A stretch of 12,493 bases of DNA from Chloroflexota bacterium (lineage in GTDB: Bacteria > Chloroflexota > Dehalococcoidia > Dehalococcoidales > RBG-16-60-22). Below, piece by piece: positions 1-6,303 of this stretch. The position numbers and the translations under genes are program-made. The notes beneath the pieces were generated by a model. The model saw only the letters and a program-made list of their open reading frames with translations, did no database searches and had not been told where the DNA came from. Position 1 is the first letter of the stretch; the number at the start of each line of letters is the position of its first letter. The stretch covers positions 1 to 12,493 of the forward strand of contig JACPQH010000025.1 in NCBI GenBank assembly GCA_016190585.1, in the 5' to 3' direction.

Positions 1-36
1 TATGAGTCCCCTGCTCTACCACTGAGCTACGCTGCC
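1..36 (-). tRNA. tRNA with CAU anticodon, 5' half only (probably elongator tRNA-Met)
   Basis: Read on the minus strand from position 36, the sequence gives a 7-nt acceptor strand GGCAGCG, TA at positions 8-9, a D-arm GCTC-AGTGGTA-GAGC, and an anticodon 5' stem GGGGA followed by CTCATA. The anticodon is therefore CAU. The window edge cuts the gene inside the anticodon loop, so the T-arm and 3' acceptor strand are missing. The GGGGA-CUCAUA arm resembles elongator tRNA-Met. A lysidine-modified tRNA-Ile2 also has a CAU gene anticodon and cannot be excluded from this half. The initiator is less likely because the three G-C pairs at the base of its anticodon stem cannot be checked. Confidence 0.9.
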
Positions 37-46
37 ACGCAGAGAA

Positions 47-76
47 AATATAACATTTTACCAAAACCAGTGTCAA
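47..76 (-). promoter_or_regulatory. Promoter of the tRNA gene
   Basis: On the minus strand there is a perfect -35 TTGACA (71-76), an 18-nt spacer and a -10 TATATT (47-52). This predicts a start near 40, only a few bases before the mature 5' end of the tRNA at 36. The -35 box lies just outside the tupC stop codon, and no terminator is visible between tupC and the tRNA, so tup transcripts could also run into the tRNA. Confidence 0.7.
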
Positions 77-78
77 TT

Positions 79-1182
79 TCAGCGCCGCGGTATCAGGTGG
101 ACGGATGACGCCTTGAACAAGGCAGCGAGCTCCTGCCCCGCCCCCAGCGCCATCTCCTCCCGGGAGCGCCGGGTGATGAGCGCTGACAGGGGGAAGCCGC
201 AGTCCAGCGTCACGCTCACCTGGGAACCCAGGGGGAACAGCCGGACGATGCGGCCGGTAAGCCGGTTACGGGCGCTGCTGGCGGCCGGCGGCGACGGCCG
301 GGACAGCGTGATATCCTCGTGGTTGAGGAAGACGGACACCCGCGTGCCCGCGGCCAGGCCGGACACGGCGTAAAGCTGCCTGTCGCCGACCTGGACAGAA
401 GCCAGGCCGCCCGACTGCGCCGTGACCAGGCCGTGCAGGATATTACCCGCCCCGAGAAAACCGGCCACCGCCTCGTCCGCCGGGCAGGCGAAGACCTCCT
501 CGGGGCTGCCGATCTGGCGGATGCGGCCCTCGATGAGCACCGCCGCGCGGTCGGCCAGCGCCGCCGCCTCGTTGCGGTCGTGCGTTACCATGACGGTGGT
601 GACCCTCGTTTCCCGCATGACCTCCTCGAAGTCCTCCATCACCCCCTGGCGGGTGGGGGCGTCCAGCGCGCTGAAAGGCTCGTCGAGGAAGAGCACCTCC
701 GGCTGGAGGGCGAAGGCACGCGCCAGGCTCACCCGCTTGGCCTCGCCCCCGGACAGCGTCCGGGCCTGTCTCGACGCCAGGGAAGCGATGCCGAAACGTT
801 CCAGCCACCGGCGGGCACGGTCGGCGGCTTCTGTCCTGCCCACGCCCCGCAGGCGCGGGCCGAGCGTGACGTTGTCCCGGACCGAGGTGTTAAGCAGCAG
901 GGCTTCCTGGAAGACCACGGCGAACTTCCGGCGCAAACCCAGATTCCCGGCGCCGCCCACGGCCTGCCCCCGGTAGCGGATACTCCCCGCGGCCGGGCGC
1001 AGCAGCGAGGCCAGGCTCAGCAGCAGCGTCGTCTTGCCGGAGCCGTTGGGCCCGATGACCGCCAGCACCTCGTTCGCCATGACCTGGAGCGACGGCACTT
1101 CAAGGACCGTCTTGCCGCCGAGCGCCACGGCGAGCTGGCTTACCTCGAAGACGGGCGGGCCTACCGGGCGTGACTCGCTCAA
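79..1182 (-). CDS. tupC: Tungstate ABC transporter ATP-binding protein TupC
   Basis: This is the cytoplasmic ATPase that powers oxyanion import through TupB. All nucleotide-binding motifs are present: Walker A GPNGSGKT at residues 44-51, Q-loop Gln92, signature LSGGE at 143-147, Walker B VLFLDE at 163-168, and the switch His201 in VTHD. After the ATPase domain (to about 245) comes a C-terminal TOBE/Mop-like domain (about 305-365), typical of molybdate/tungstate/sulfate importer ATPases and often an oxyanion-sensing module. The 367-residue length is normal for the family. The ATG start overlaps the tupB stop by 4 bases (ATGA), so translation is probably coupled. Assignment to tungstate rather than molybdate rests mainly on the TupA and TupB neighbours. 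ModC or WtpC are the alternatives. Confidence 0.9.
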   Translation of the reverse strand: MSESRPVGPPVFEVSQLAVALGGKTVLEVPSLQVMANEVLAVIGPNGSGKTTLLLSLASLLRPAAGSIRYRGQAVGGAGNLGLRRKFAVVFQEALLLNTSVRDNVTLGPRLRGVGRTEAADRARRWLERFGIASLASRQARTLSGGEAKRVSLARAFALQPEVLFLDEPFSALDAPTRQGVMEDFEEVMRETRVTTVMVTHDRNEAAALADRAAVLIEGRIRQIGSPEEVFACPADEAVAGFLGAGNILHGLVTAQSGGLASVQVGDRQLYAVSGLAAGTRVSVFLNHEDITLSRPSPPAASSARNRLTGRIVRLFPLGSQVSVTLDCGFPLSALITRRSREEMALGAGQELAALFKASSVHLIPRR

Positions 1183-1877
1183 CGCGGCTTGCTCCGCTGC
1201 TGTATTATGGTCAGGGCCAGGTTTACCAGGTACACCAGCGCCATCAGGATAACGCCCAGGGCAATCGCCAGGCCGAAATCACCCTTGCCAACCTCCTGTA
1301 CGATGGCCGTGGTGAGCACGCGGGTCTGGCCCTGGATGTTGCCGCCGACCATCATGGCGGCGCCGACCTCGGAAATTATCGAGCCGAAGCCGGCCATGAC
1401 GGCCGCCAGGAGAGGCAGGCGGGTGTCCCTGACCAGAATCCACAGCAACTGCCACCGCGAAGCGCCGAGGGCGGCAATCTGCAGGCGGAGCCTGGGGTCA
1501 ATCTGCTGGATAGAGGCTACAGTAAACCCGGTGATTATGGGCAGGGAGATGATGCACTGGGCGATAACGATGGCATAAGGAGTGTACATGAGCTGGAATA
1601 TTCCCAGCGGCCCATTGCGCCAGAGGAAAACGCTGACCAGCAGGCCGATAACGACCGGCGGCGAGCCCATGCCGGTGTTTACCAGGCTTACCAGAAAACG
1701 GCGTCCGGAGAAGCGAGTCAACCCGATTAAAGCGCCCAGCGTGATGCCGATGAAGAGGCTGATGGCGGTGGCGCCAAGAGAGACCGCCAGGGAAAGCAGT
1801 GTAACCCGGACGACCTCCGGGTCGCCTTGAACGAGCAGGCGGAAAGCCCTGACGATACCCTCGACTATAAGGTCCAA
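1179..1877 (-). CDS. tupB: Tungstate ABC transporter permease TupB
   Basis: This inner-membrane permease is predicted to form the tungstate channel as a homodimer with TupC. Hydrophobic stretches alternate along the protein. The cytoplasmic coupling (EAA-type) loop with its conserved Gly is seen as AALGASRWQLLWILVRD, followed by ISEVGAAMMVGGNI, a segment characteristic of TupB-type permeases. I chose the TTG start at 1877, giving 232 residues that begin MDLIVEGIVRAF. It has a GGAGG SD about 7 bases upstream, and this N-terminus fits family members. An in-frame ATG at 1913 would add 12 residues but has no SD. The gene sits between tupA and tupC in one operon. A run of nine G/C pairs (1922-1930) lies between tupA and tupB, outside the chosen coding region. 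Confidence 0.88.
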   Translation of the reverse strand: MDLIVEGIVRAFRLLVQGDPEVVRVTLLSLAVSLGATAISLFIGITLGALIGLTRFSGRRFLVSLVNTGMGSPPVVIGLLVSVFLWRNGPLGIFQLMYTPYAIVIAQCIISLPIITGFTVASIQQIDPRLRLQIAALGASRWQLLWILVRDTRLPLLAAVMAGFGSIISEVGAAMMVGGNIQGQTRVLTTAIVQEVGKGDFGLAIALGVILMALVYLVNLALTIIQQRSKPR

Positions 1878-1944
1878 AACCAAACCTCCGGATATGATGT
1901 TCTCCCTCACCATGAGGAGGCGGGGGGGGGACCGCCACTTTAAG

Positions 1945-2823
1945 CTAAACGCTGCCTAAATCGGACTCTTTCTTGCCGGCATCGGGGAAGAAAAGGGGCG
2001 AGCCGTACCTGTCGACGCCAAACTTGCCTATCTCTTCCTGGGTGGCCGGGTCAACCATAAATTCCGCGAAAGCCCTGGCCCCGGCGGCATTTATCTTGTC
2101 TGATTTGGCCGGATTGACCTGGATAACATGATAGATGTTCAGCAGGAGCGGGTCGTTTTCCACGAGAAGTTCCAGCCCCAGGTCTCTCTGCCTCGCCAGG
2201 AAGGTCGCCCGGTCGGTGAGGGTATACGCCCGCTTCTCGGCCGCGATGCTCAGGGTAGCGCCCATGCCCTGGCCTGTCTCCTGGTACCAGGCCTGGCCTC
2301 CGGGTTCGACGGCCGCCGTCTTCCAGAGTTTCTTCTCGATCTGGTCGGTGCCCGAGTTGTCGCCGCGGCTGATGAAGATGGCTTCGGCGGCGGCTATCTC
2401 CCTGAACGCGCCGGTCGCCGATGACATCCCCATTATACCCGCCGGGTCGCCGGCGGGCCCGATGAGAATGAAGTCGTTGTGCATCACCAGCTTGCGGTCG
2501 ATACCGTGGCCGGCCTGCATGAATTTCACCTCGGAATCCGGGGCGTGCAGCAGCAGGACATCGGCCTCGCCCCTCTCGCCTAAAGTCATGGCGGCCCCGG
2601 AGCCGACGTATATCGGTTTTACGGTGTAGCCGGTCTTATTCTGAAAAACGGGAAGCAGCACGTCCATAAGCCCGGAGTCCCCGGTGCTGGTGGTGCTGGC
2701 CATGATAAGAACGGGATTGGCCGGTCTTGAGGCGGCAGGCGTATTGGAGGCGCACCCCGGTGCTACGGTGAGCAGGACTATTAACGTGCCCATTATGCCC
2801 AGGCATAAAGACACCTTTTTCAA
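1945..2823 (-). CDS. tupA: Tungstate-binding lipoprotein TupA
   Basis: This is the extracytoplasmic solute-binding component that captures tungstate and delivers it to TupBC. A hydrophobic signal peptide (about residues 4-20) ends in a lipobox-like APGC with Cys24 as the likely lipidated residue. The mature protein begins with the family hallmark STTSTGDSGLMD (43-54), followed by VGSGAAMTLGERGEADVLLLHAP (73-95), split here by the conserved Gly pair, and NDFILIGPAGDPAGI (116-130). These are the oxyanion-binding loops of TupA/WtpA-type proteins. The start is a TTG with GGGAG six bases upstream, and ATG codons occur only further inside. It is the first gene of the tup operon, 36 bases downstream of an intrinsic terminator and a structured leader. 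Tungstate versus molybdate selectivity cannot be read from sequence alone. Confidence 0.9.
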   Translation of the reverse strand: MKKVSLCLGIMGTLIVLLTVAPGCASNTPAASRPANPVLIMASTTSTGDSGLMDVLLPVFQNKTGYTVKPIYVGSGAAMTLGERGEADVLLLHAPDSEVKFMQAGHGIDRKLVMHNDFILIGPAGDPAGIMGMSSATGAFREIAAAEAIFISRGDNSGTDQIEKKLWKTAAVEPGGQAWYQETGQGMGATLSIAAEKRAYTLTDRATFLARQRDLGLELLVENDPLLLNIYHVIQVNPAKSDKINAAGARAFAEFMVDPATQEEIGKFGVDRYGSPLFFPDAGKKESDLGSV

Positions 2824-2858
2824 TATTCACTCCCGGTCAAAAATTAATTGCAACCAAT

Positions 2859-2881
2859 AAAAAAGCACCTCAAGGAGGTGC
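2859..2881 (-). terminator. Rho-independent terminator in the tupA leader
   Basis: On the minus strand a perfect 7-bp stem GCACCTC/GAGGTGC with a 3-base loop (2865-2881) is followed by six T (2859-2864). It lies between the leader promoter (3016-3044) and the tupA start (2823). It would therefore stop transcription before the genes and most likely acts as an attenuator controlled by the upstream folded RNA. It cannot belong to an upstream gene, because no coding region on this strand precedes it. Confidence 0.88.
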
Positions 2882-2901
2882 CCGGCACGCGTAACGCGGC
2901 A

Positions 2902-3000
2902 TCCAAGCTCTCCTTTCCAAACACGAGAGGCATCACCGTTTCCAGTGACACCCTGCCGGCCAGCCGCCATGGTCATCCTTTAGGCAGGACAGGCTCGGAG
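2902..3000 (-). promoter_or_regulatory. Candidate Moco/Tuco-type riboswitch aptamer upstream of tupABC
   Basis: Read on the minus strand, the leader folds into a closed multi-stem RNA. The outer stem UCCGAGC (2999-2993) pairs with GCUUGGA (2908-2902). A second stem CCUGCC (2988-2983) pairs with GGCAGG (2957-2952). A hairpin UCACUG-GAAA-CGGUGA (2948-2933) carries a GNRA tetraloop, and a last hairpin is CUCUC/GAGAG (2929-2908, its final G shared with the outer stem). The second stem contains CCUAAAG and CAUGG elements that resemble an 11-nt GAAA tetraloop receptor. The overall pattern, plus the tungstate-transporter context, fits the Moco RNA family, which is known upstream of molybdenum/tungsten cofactor and transport genes. 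The fold is my reading by eye. The family name is recalled from its features and was not confirmed by a covariance search. Confidence 0.7.
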
Positions 3001-3015
3001 AGTATTTTCAGGCGC

Positions 3016-3044
3016 ATTATAGCACGCCTCCGGAGACGCCGCAA
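3016..3044 (-). promoter_or_regulatory. Promoter of the tup leader and operon
   Basis: On the minus strand there is a -35 TTGCGG (3039-3044), a 17-nt spacer (3022-3038) and a perfect -10 TATAAT (3016-3021). Transcription would start near 3009, just before the first stem of the predicted riboswitch at 3000. An 8-bp palindrome CTCCGGAG lies in the spacer. Confidence 0.75.
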
Positions 3045-3178
3045 CCTACTGCAAGCGTCCCATATCTTTTTCCAAAAAGTGCCGCTCGCCGTAGCTCGAT
3101 AGTACGGCCCGGAAAGGGGCAGTGCGAGACGCGCCGGAGACCAACATCGCCGTTGTAACGGTGCCTTTGGAAAAGTGC

Positions 3179-3184
3179 TAGAAT
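3179..3184 (+). promoter_or_regulatory. Possible -10 element for folP
   Basis: TAGAAT (5 of 6 to consensus) lies 19 bases before the folP ATG. No good -35 is present at normal spacing; TTGTAA at 3153 is 20 bases away. The remaining 3045-3178 stretch holds no gene I can support. Confidence 0.35.
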
Positions 3185-3203
3185 ATCTGGAACAAAGAAA
3201 TAA

Positions 3204-4055
3204 ATGGCAAAAGAAAAATCTCCTCCCGTAACCGCCTGCGGCAAGACCGAGCTGCGCTGGGGCGAGCGCACCTACGTGATGGGCATCTGCAACCTGAGCC
3301 CGGACTCCTTTTCCGGGGATGGGCTGGGGAGCAACCTCGAGGCGGCGCTGGCCCAGGCCCGGCGTTTTGTCGCCGAAGGGGCGGACATTATCGACGTGGG
3401 CGGCGAGTCGACCCGCCCCGGTACCAAGCCGGTCGCCGGCATCGGCCAGGAGCTCGACCTGGTCATTCCCGTGATACAAAAGCTGGCGGCGGCTATTCCC
3501 GTGCCGGTAAGCGTTGACACCTACAAGGCGGAGGTCGCCCGCCGCGCGCTGGAGGCCGGCGCCTGCATGATAAACGACATCTGGGGCTTCAAGCGCGACC
3601 CTGCCATGGCCGGGGTCGCCGCGGCGGCCGGCGTGCCCGTCGTCCTGATGAGCAACCAGCGGGCGCGGCCCGCCGAAGGCGACATCATGGCCGATATCAT
3701 CGCCGACCTCCAGGGCAGCATCGGGCTGGCGCGCCAGGCCGGCGTCAGATGGGAGAACATCATAATCGACCCCGGCGTCGGTTTCGGTAAGAAGCTGGAG
3801 CAGAACCTGGAAATCGTCGGGCGTCTCGCCGAGCTGAAGGCGCTGGGGCGTCCCATTCTTCTCGGCACCTCGAGGAAATCGATGATCGGGCTGGTGCTCG
3901 ACCTGCCGGTGGAAGACCGCCTCGAAGGTACGGCGGCTACCGTGGCCATCGGCATCGCTAACGGGGCGGACATCATCCGCGTCCACGACGTCAGGGAAAT
4001 GGCCAGGGTCTGCCGGATGAGCGACGCCATCGTGCGGAGACGGCAGCTTGCCTGA
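3204..4055 (+). CDS. folP: Dihydropteroate synthase FolP
   Basis: FolP condenses 6-hydroxymethyl-dihydropterin diphosphate with p-aminobenzoate to give dihydropteroate in folate synthesis. The TIM-barrel landmarks appear in order: MGICNLSPDSFSGDG (26-40), DVGGESTRPG (64-73), SVDTYK (103-108), NDIWG (124-128), IDPGVGFGK (188-196), GTSRKS (221-226) and RVHDV (259-263). The 283-residue length is normal. Several positions differ from the usual consensus, for example ICNLS instead of ILNVT and LMSNQ where LMHMQ or LMHNQ is common. The phosphate- and pterin-binding residues (Asn30, Asp in IDPG, Lys and Arg in GTSRKS, Arg and His in RVHD) are retained, so it should be active. It overlaps the downstream folK fusion gene by 8 bases, indicating an operon. 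The ATG start has no clear SD and a short leader. Confidence 0.93.
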   Translation: MAKEKSPPVTACGKTELRWGERTYVMGICNLSPDSFSGDGLGSNLEAALAQARRFVAEGADIIDVGGESTRPGTKPVAGIGQELDLVIPVIQKLAAAIPVPVSVDTYKAEVARRALEAGACMINDIWGFKRDPAMAGVAAAAGVPVVLMSNQRARPAEGDIMADIIADLQGSIGLARQAGVRWENIIIDPGVGFGKKLEQNLEIVGRLAELKALGRPILLGTSRKSMIGLVLDLPVEDRLEGTAATVAIGIANGADIIRVHDVREMARVCRMSDAIVRRRQLA

Positions 4056-4914
4056 CAAGGCGGTCTACCTCAGCCTGGGCTCGAATATGGGCGAGCGGCA
4101 GCAAAACCTGGAGGCAGCGCTGGTGTTGCTTTCCGGGAAGATAGCGATAAGCAGGGTCTCCTCGGTGTACGAGACCGCGCCGGTCGGCGATGCCCGGCAG
4201 CCGCGCTTCCTCAATATCGCCGTCCAGGGGCGCACCGGCCTGTCCCCCCCGGAACTCCTCGCCCTGGCCAAGGACATCGAGCGCCGGCTCGGGCGCACCG
4301 GCGGGACGGGAGAGGCTCGCCCCATCGATATCGATATACTGCTCTTTGAGGGCGAGGTATGGGACACGCCGGAACTGGTCATACCCCACCCCCGGATGAC
4401 GGACCGGGCGTTCGTGCTCGTCCCTCTCGCTGAGATCGCGCCGGAGGTGGCCCATCCGGTGACCGGCCAGACCGTCAGGCAGAGCCTGGCCGAGCTTGGC
4501 GAGAACCAGGGTATTACCAAGTGGAAGGGGCATGAGATGTATGACATAGTCGTGGAGAGGCACTTCGACGCCGCCCACTACCTGCGGGGCTACAGAGGCA
4601 AGTGCGAGGCGCTGCACGGGCACCGTTTCCGCGTGCTTGCCAGGGTAAGGGCCCAGGGCCTTAACGAGATCGGCATCGCCTACGATTTCGCCGAGCTGAA
4701 GAGGCACCTGGACGACATCCTGGGCAAGTTCGACCACACCTGCCTGAACGACACGCCCCTTTTCGAGCGGAGCAATCCCTCCTCGGAGAACCTCGCGGCG
4801 GTCATCTTCAGCGAGCTTAAAGAGAGGCTCACCCTGGAACCGCTGGCTGTCTCCAGCGTCGAGGTCTGGGAATCGCCGTTCACGGGGGTAGTCTACCAGC
4901 CCGGAGCCGGTTGA
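4048..4914 (+). CDS. folK: FolK (HPPK) fused to a 6-pyruvoyltetrahydropterin synthase-like domain (PTPS-I/III type)
   Basis: Residues 1 to about 158 are a complete 6-hydroxymethyl-dihydropterin pyrophosphokinase: YLSLGSNMGER (7-17), SSVYETAPVG (38-47), FLNIAV (55-60), RPIDIDILLF (91-100) and PHPRMTDRAFVLVPL (113-127). Residues 163-288 are a complete COG0720 (PTPS/QueD) domain. Its zinc ligands are His177 (AAHYL), His190 and His192 (HGH), followed by NPSSENLA (243-250) and VEVWESP (271-277). The catalytic motif reads CEALHGH (186-192). Having both Cys and Glu there is the signature reported for dual-function PTPS-I/III enzymes, whose PTPS-III activity makes the FolK substrate directly from dihydroneopterin triphosphate. 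The start is a TTG with GGAGA seven bases upstream, overlapping folP. No stop separates the halves. An internal ATG (4537) preceded by AGGGG could also release the PTPS domain alone. Confidence 0.9.
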   Translation: MPDKAVYLSLGSNMGERQQNLEAALVLLSGKIAISRVSSVYETAPVGDARQPRFLNIAVQGRTGLSPPELLALAKDIERRLGRTGGTGEARPIDIDILLFEGEVWDTPELVIPHPRMTDRAFVLVPLAEIAPEVAHPVTGQTVRQSLAELGENQGITKWKGHEMYDIVVERHFDAAHYLRGYRGKCEALHGHRFRVLARVRAQGLNEIGIAYDFAELKRHLDDILGKFDHTCLNDTPLFERSNPSSENLAAVIFSELKERLTLEPLAVSSVEVWESPFTGVVYQPGAG

Positions 4915-4968
4915 CGGGAAATAACTGTGTCTGGCGCGAATTCGTTATTAATACCGAGGAAGATAACC

Positions 4969-5307
4969 ATGGACGTATTTTGTCAGATTGCCGCCGCGCA
5001 AATACCCAGTGACATACTCTACAGCGATGAGGAGGTGATGGCGTTCCGGGACATCAATCCCCAGGCGCCGGTGCACATCCTCATAATGCCGAGGAGGCAT
5101 ATCGCGACCCTGGCGGACCTGAAAGATGAAGACGCGCCGCTGGTCGCCCGTATGGTCCTGGTGGCGAACGAGATGGCGCGCAGGGAAGGCATACTGGAAA
5201 AGGGCTACCGGATAGTGGTCAACTCCGGCAGAGAAGGCGGGCAGCTCGTCCCTCACCTGCACATGCACCTGCTGGGCGGCCGGAGACTGGCCGGGGGACT
5301 GGGCTAG
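4969..5307 (+). CDS. HIT-family nucleotide hydrolase (HinT-like)
   Basis: This is a small cytosolic histidine-triad protein. Members of the HinT branch hydrolyse nucleoside phosphoramidates and aminoacyl-adenylates, but the physiological substrate is usually unknown. The triad is HLHMHLL, with His96, His98 and His100, near the C-terminus. SDILYSDEEVMAFRDINPQAPVHILIMP, spread over residues 14-41, is a typical HIT N-terminal half. FCQIAAAQIPSD at the start corresponds to the family's FCKI segment but lacks the first zinc-type Cys. I chose the ATG at 4969 (112 residues), which has GAGGA eight bases upstream and gives a normal family length. An upstream GTG at 4927 would add 14 residues unlike the family. 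It lies 54 bases after the folK fusion in the same orientation and overlaps the convergent Nudix gene by 4 bases at their stops. Confidence 0.9.
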   Translation: MDVFCQIAAAQIPSDILYSDEEVMAFRDINPQAPVHILIMPRRHIATLADLKDEDAPLVARMVLVANEMARREGILEKGYRIVVNSGREGGQLVPHLHMHLLGGRRLAGGLG

Positions 5308-5843
5308 CCGTTCGTCCGGCGCCAGTCCAGGTAGAAAAGCAGCCCGGCGACGCTTTTAGCGTCGCAGATGGCGTGCGCGGCGATAAGGCCGGGGATTTGC
5401 TCCAGCGGTACCCGTACTATCTCGATGCCGCCCGTGTCCTCGGCCTGTAACGGGTCGGGGACTAGCTCCGTAGCCAGGTATAGATAGAGGTATTCCGTGG
5501 AGTAGCCCGGCGCCGAGTAAAAGCCACCCAGGCAGGCGATCTTGCCCGGCGCGTAGCCGGTTTCCTCGCGCATCTCGCGGCGGACCGCCGCCGCGGCGTC
5601 TTCACCGGGGTCGATGCCGCCGGCCGGTATCTCCATCAGACTCTTGCCGACCGCCTTCCGGTACTGGTTCTCCAGCAGGACGTTGCCGGCGTCGTCCAGC
5701 GCGATAACGGCGATGCAGTCGGCATGTTCGACGATCTCCCGGGTGCTGCGGCGCCCGTCGGGCATCTCGACGGTGTCGACCCTGAGGCCGACGGCCCGTC
5801 CGCGGAAGACGCGCCGGCTGGTAACCGTCTTTTCCTCACGCAC
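5304..5843 (-). CDS. Nudix hydrolase, ADP-ribose pyrophosphatase type
   Basis: It probably cleaves ADP-ribose or a related nucleoside diphosphate sugar to AMP plus a sugar phosphate, using Mg2+. The Nudix box is complete at residues 75-97: Gly75, Glu81, then REMREETGY with the metal-binding REXXEE glutamates. Upstream LLENQYRK and LMEIPAGGID and downstream GGFYSAPGYSTEYLYLYLA are characteristic of the ADP-ribose pyrophosphatase (NudF/ADPRase) group. I chose the GTG at 5843 (179 residues), which has GGAGG six bases upstream. The longer upstream reading frame is only a shadow of the preceding gene. It overlaps the GNAT gene's end by 8 bases and is the last gene of the nadK operon. Exact substrate is inferred from the family. 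Confidence 0.9.
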   Translation of the reverse strand: MREEKTVTSRRVFRGRAVGLRVDTVEMPDGRRSTREIVEHADCIAVIALDDAGNVLLENQYRKAVGKSLMEIPAGGIDPGEDAAAAVRREMREETGYAPGKIACLGGFYSAPGYSTEYLYLYLATELVPDPLQAEDTGGIEIVRVPLEQIPGLIAAHAICDAKSVAGLLFYLDWRRTNG

Positions 5844-6303
5844 GGTCGACCTCCAGGGCGCGCACCAGGGCGACCTCGTCGCAGTCCGGGAACTTGGGAC
5901 AGCGGTAGCACTCCGTCCACACCTTGCGCGGCAGTTCCATCTTGTCGACCCGGCGGAAACCGAGCGTCTCAAAAAAGCCGGGCTTGTAGGTCAGCGCGAA
6001 GACGGTCGGGATGCCGAGCCCGACGGCTTCGGCGATGCAGGCTTGTACCAGCTTTGAGCCGAGCCCCTCCCGGCGGGCTTCGCCCATCACGGCCACCGAC
6101 CGGATCTCGGCCAGGTCTGACCAGTTGATGTGCAGGGCGGCGCAGCCGACGACCTTTTCTTCGCGCCGGATGACGAAGAAGTCCCGGACGTTCTCGTACA
6201 GCTCGCTGAGGGGACGGGCCAGCATCACGCCTTCATCGGCGAAGGAGTTAACCAGATGGTGTATCTGGGCGATATCCTGGATCCGGGCTTTGACGACCTT
6301 CAT
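5836..6303 (-). CDS. GNAT N-acetyltransferase, short N-acetylglutamate synthase-like
   Basis: This is an acetyl-CoA-dependent N-acetyltransferase of 155 residues. The acetyl-CoA-binding loop is ARREGLGSKL (76-85), preceded by the beta strand AEIRSVAV (65-72). VFALTYKPGFFETLGFRRVDK (101-121, interrupted only by family-typical changes) and LPRKVW (124-129) match the short, single-domain NAGS (ArgA-like) group, which catalyses the first step of arginine synthesis. The C-terminus has a Cys cluster, Cys132, Cys135 and Cys141 in the CYRCPKFPDCDE segment, which is common in this group. The start ATG has an AGGA-type SD and lies inside the 3' end of nadK (56-base overlap). Its stop overlaps the Nudix gene by 8 bases. 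No arginine genes are adjacent, so the role rests on family likeness. Confidence 0.82.
   Translation of the reverse strand: MKVVKARIQDIAQIHHLVNSFADEGVMLARPLSELYENVRDFFVIRREEKVVGCAALHINWSDLAEIRSVAVMGEARREGLGSKLVQACIAEAVGLGIPTVFALTYKPGFFETLGFRRVDKMELPRKVWTECYRCPKFPDCDEVALVRALEVDRA

Noticed and set aside
319..1173. 284-residue open frame on the plus strand opposite tupC
   Set aside because: It is antisense to a gene with every ABC ATPase motif. Its low-complexity, Arg/Gly/Ala-rich translation is the usual GC-rich shadow.
1922..1930. Run of nine G on the plus strand between tupA and tupB
   Set aside because: It could be an assembly length error or a phase-variation tract. It lies outside the chosen coding regions, so no frame effect follows. 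I only note it.
2848..3102. 84-residue open frame on the plus strand across the tup leader
   Set aside because: It overlaps the structured leader RNA and terminator, lacks an SD and resembles no protein family.
2973..4058. 361-residue open frame on the minus strand opposite folP
   Set aside because: FolP motifs are complete on the plus strand, and the antisense frame runs through the tup promoter. It has no recognisable motif.
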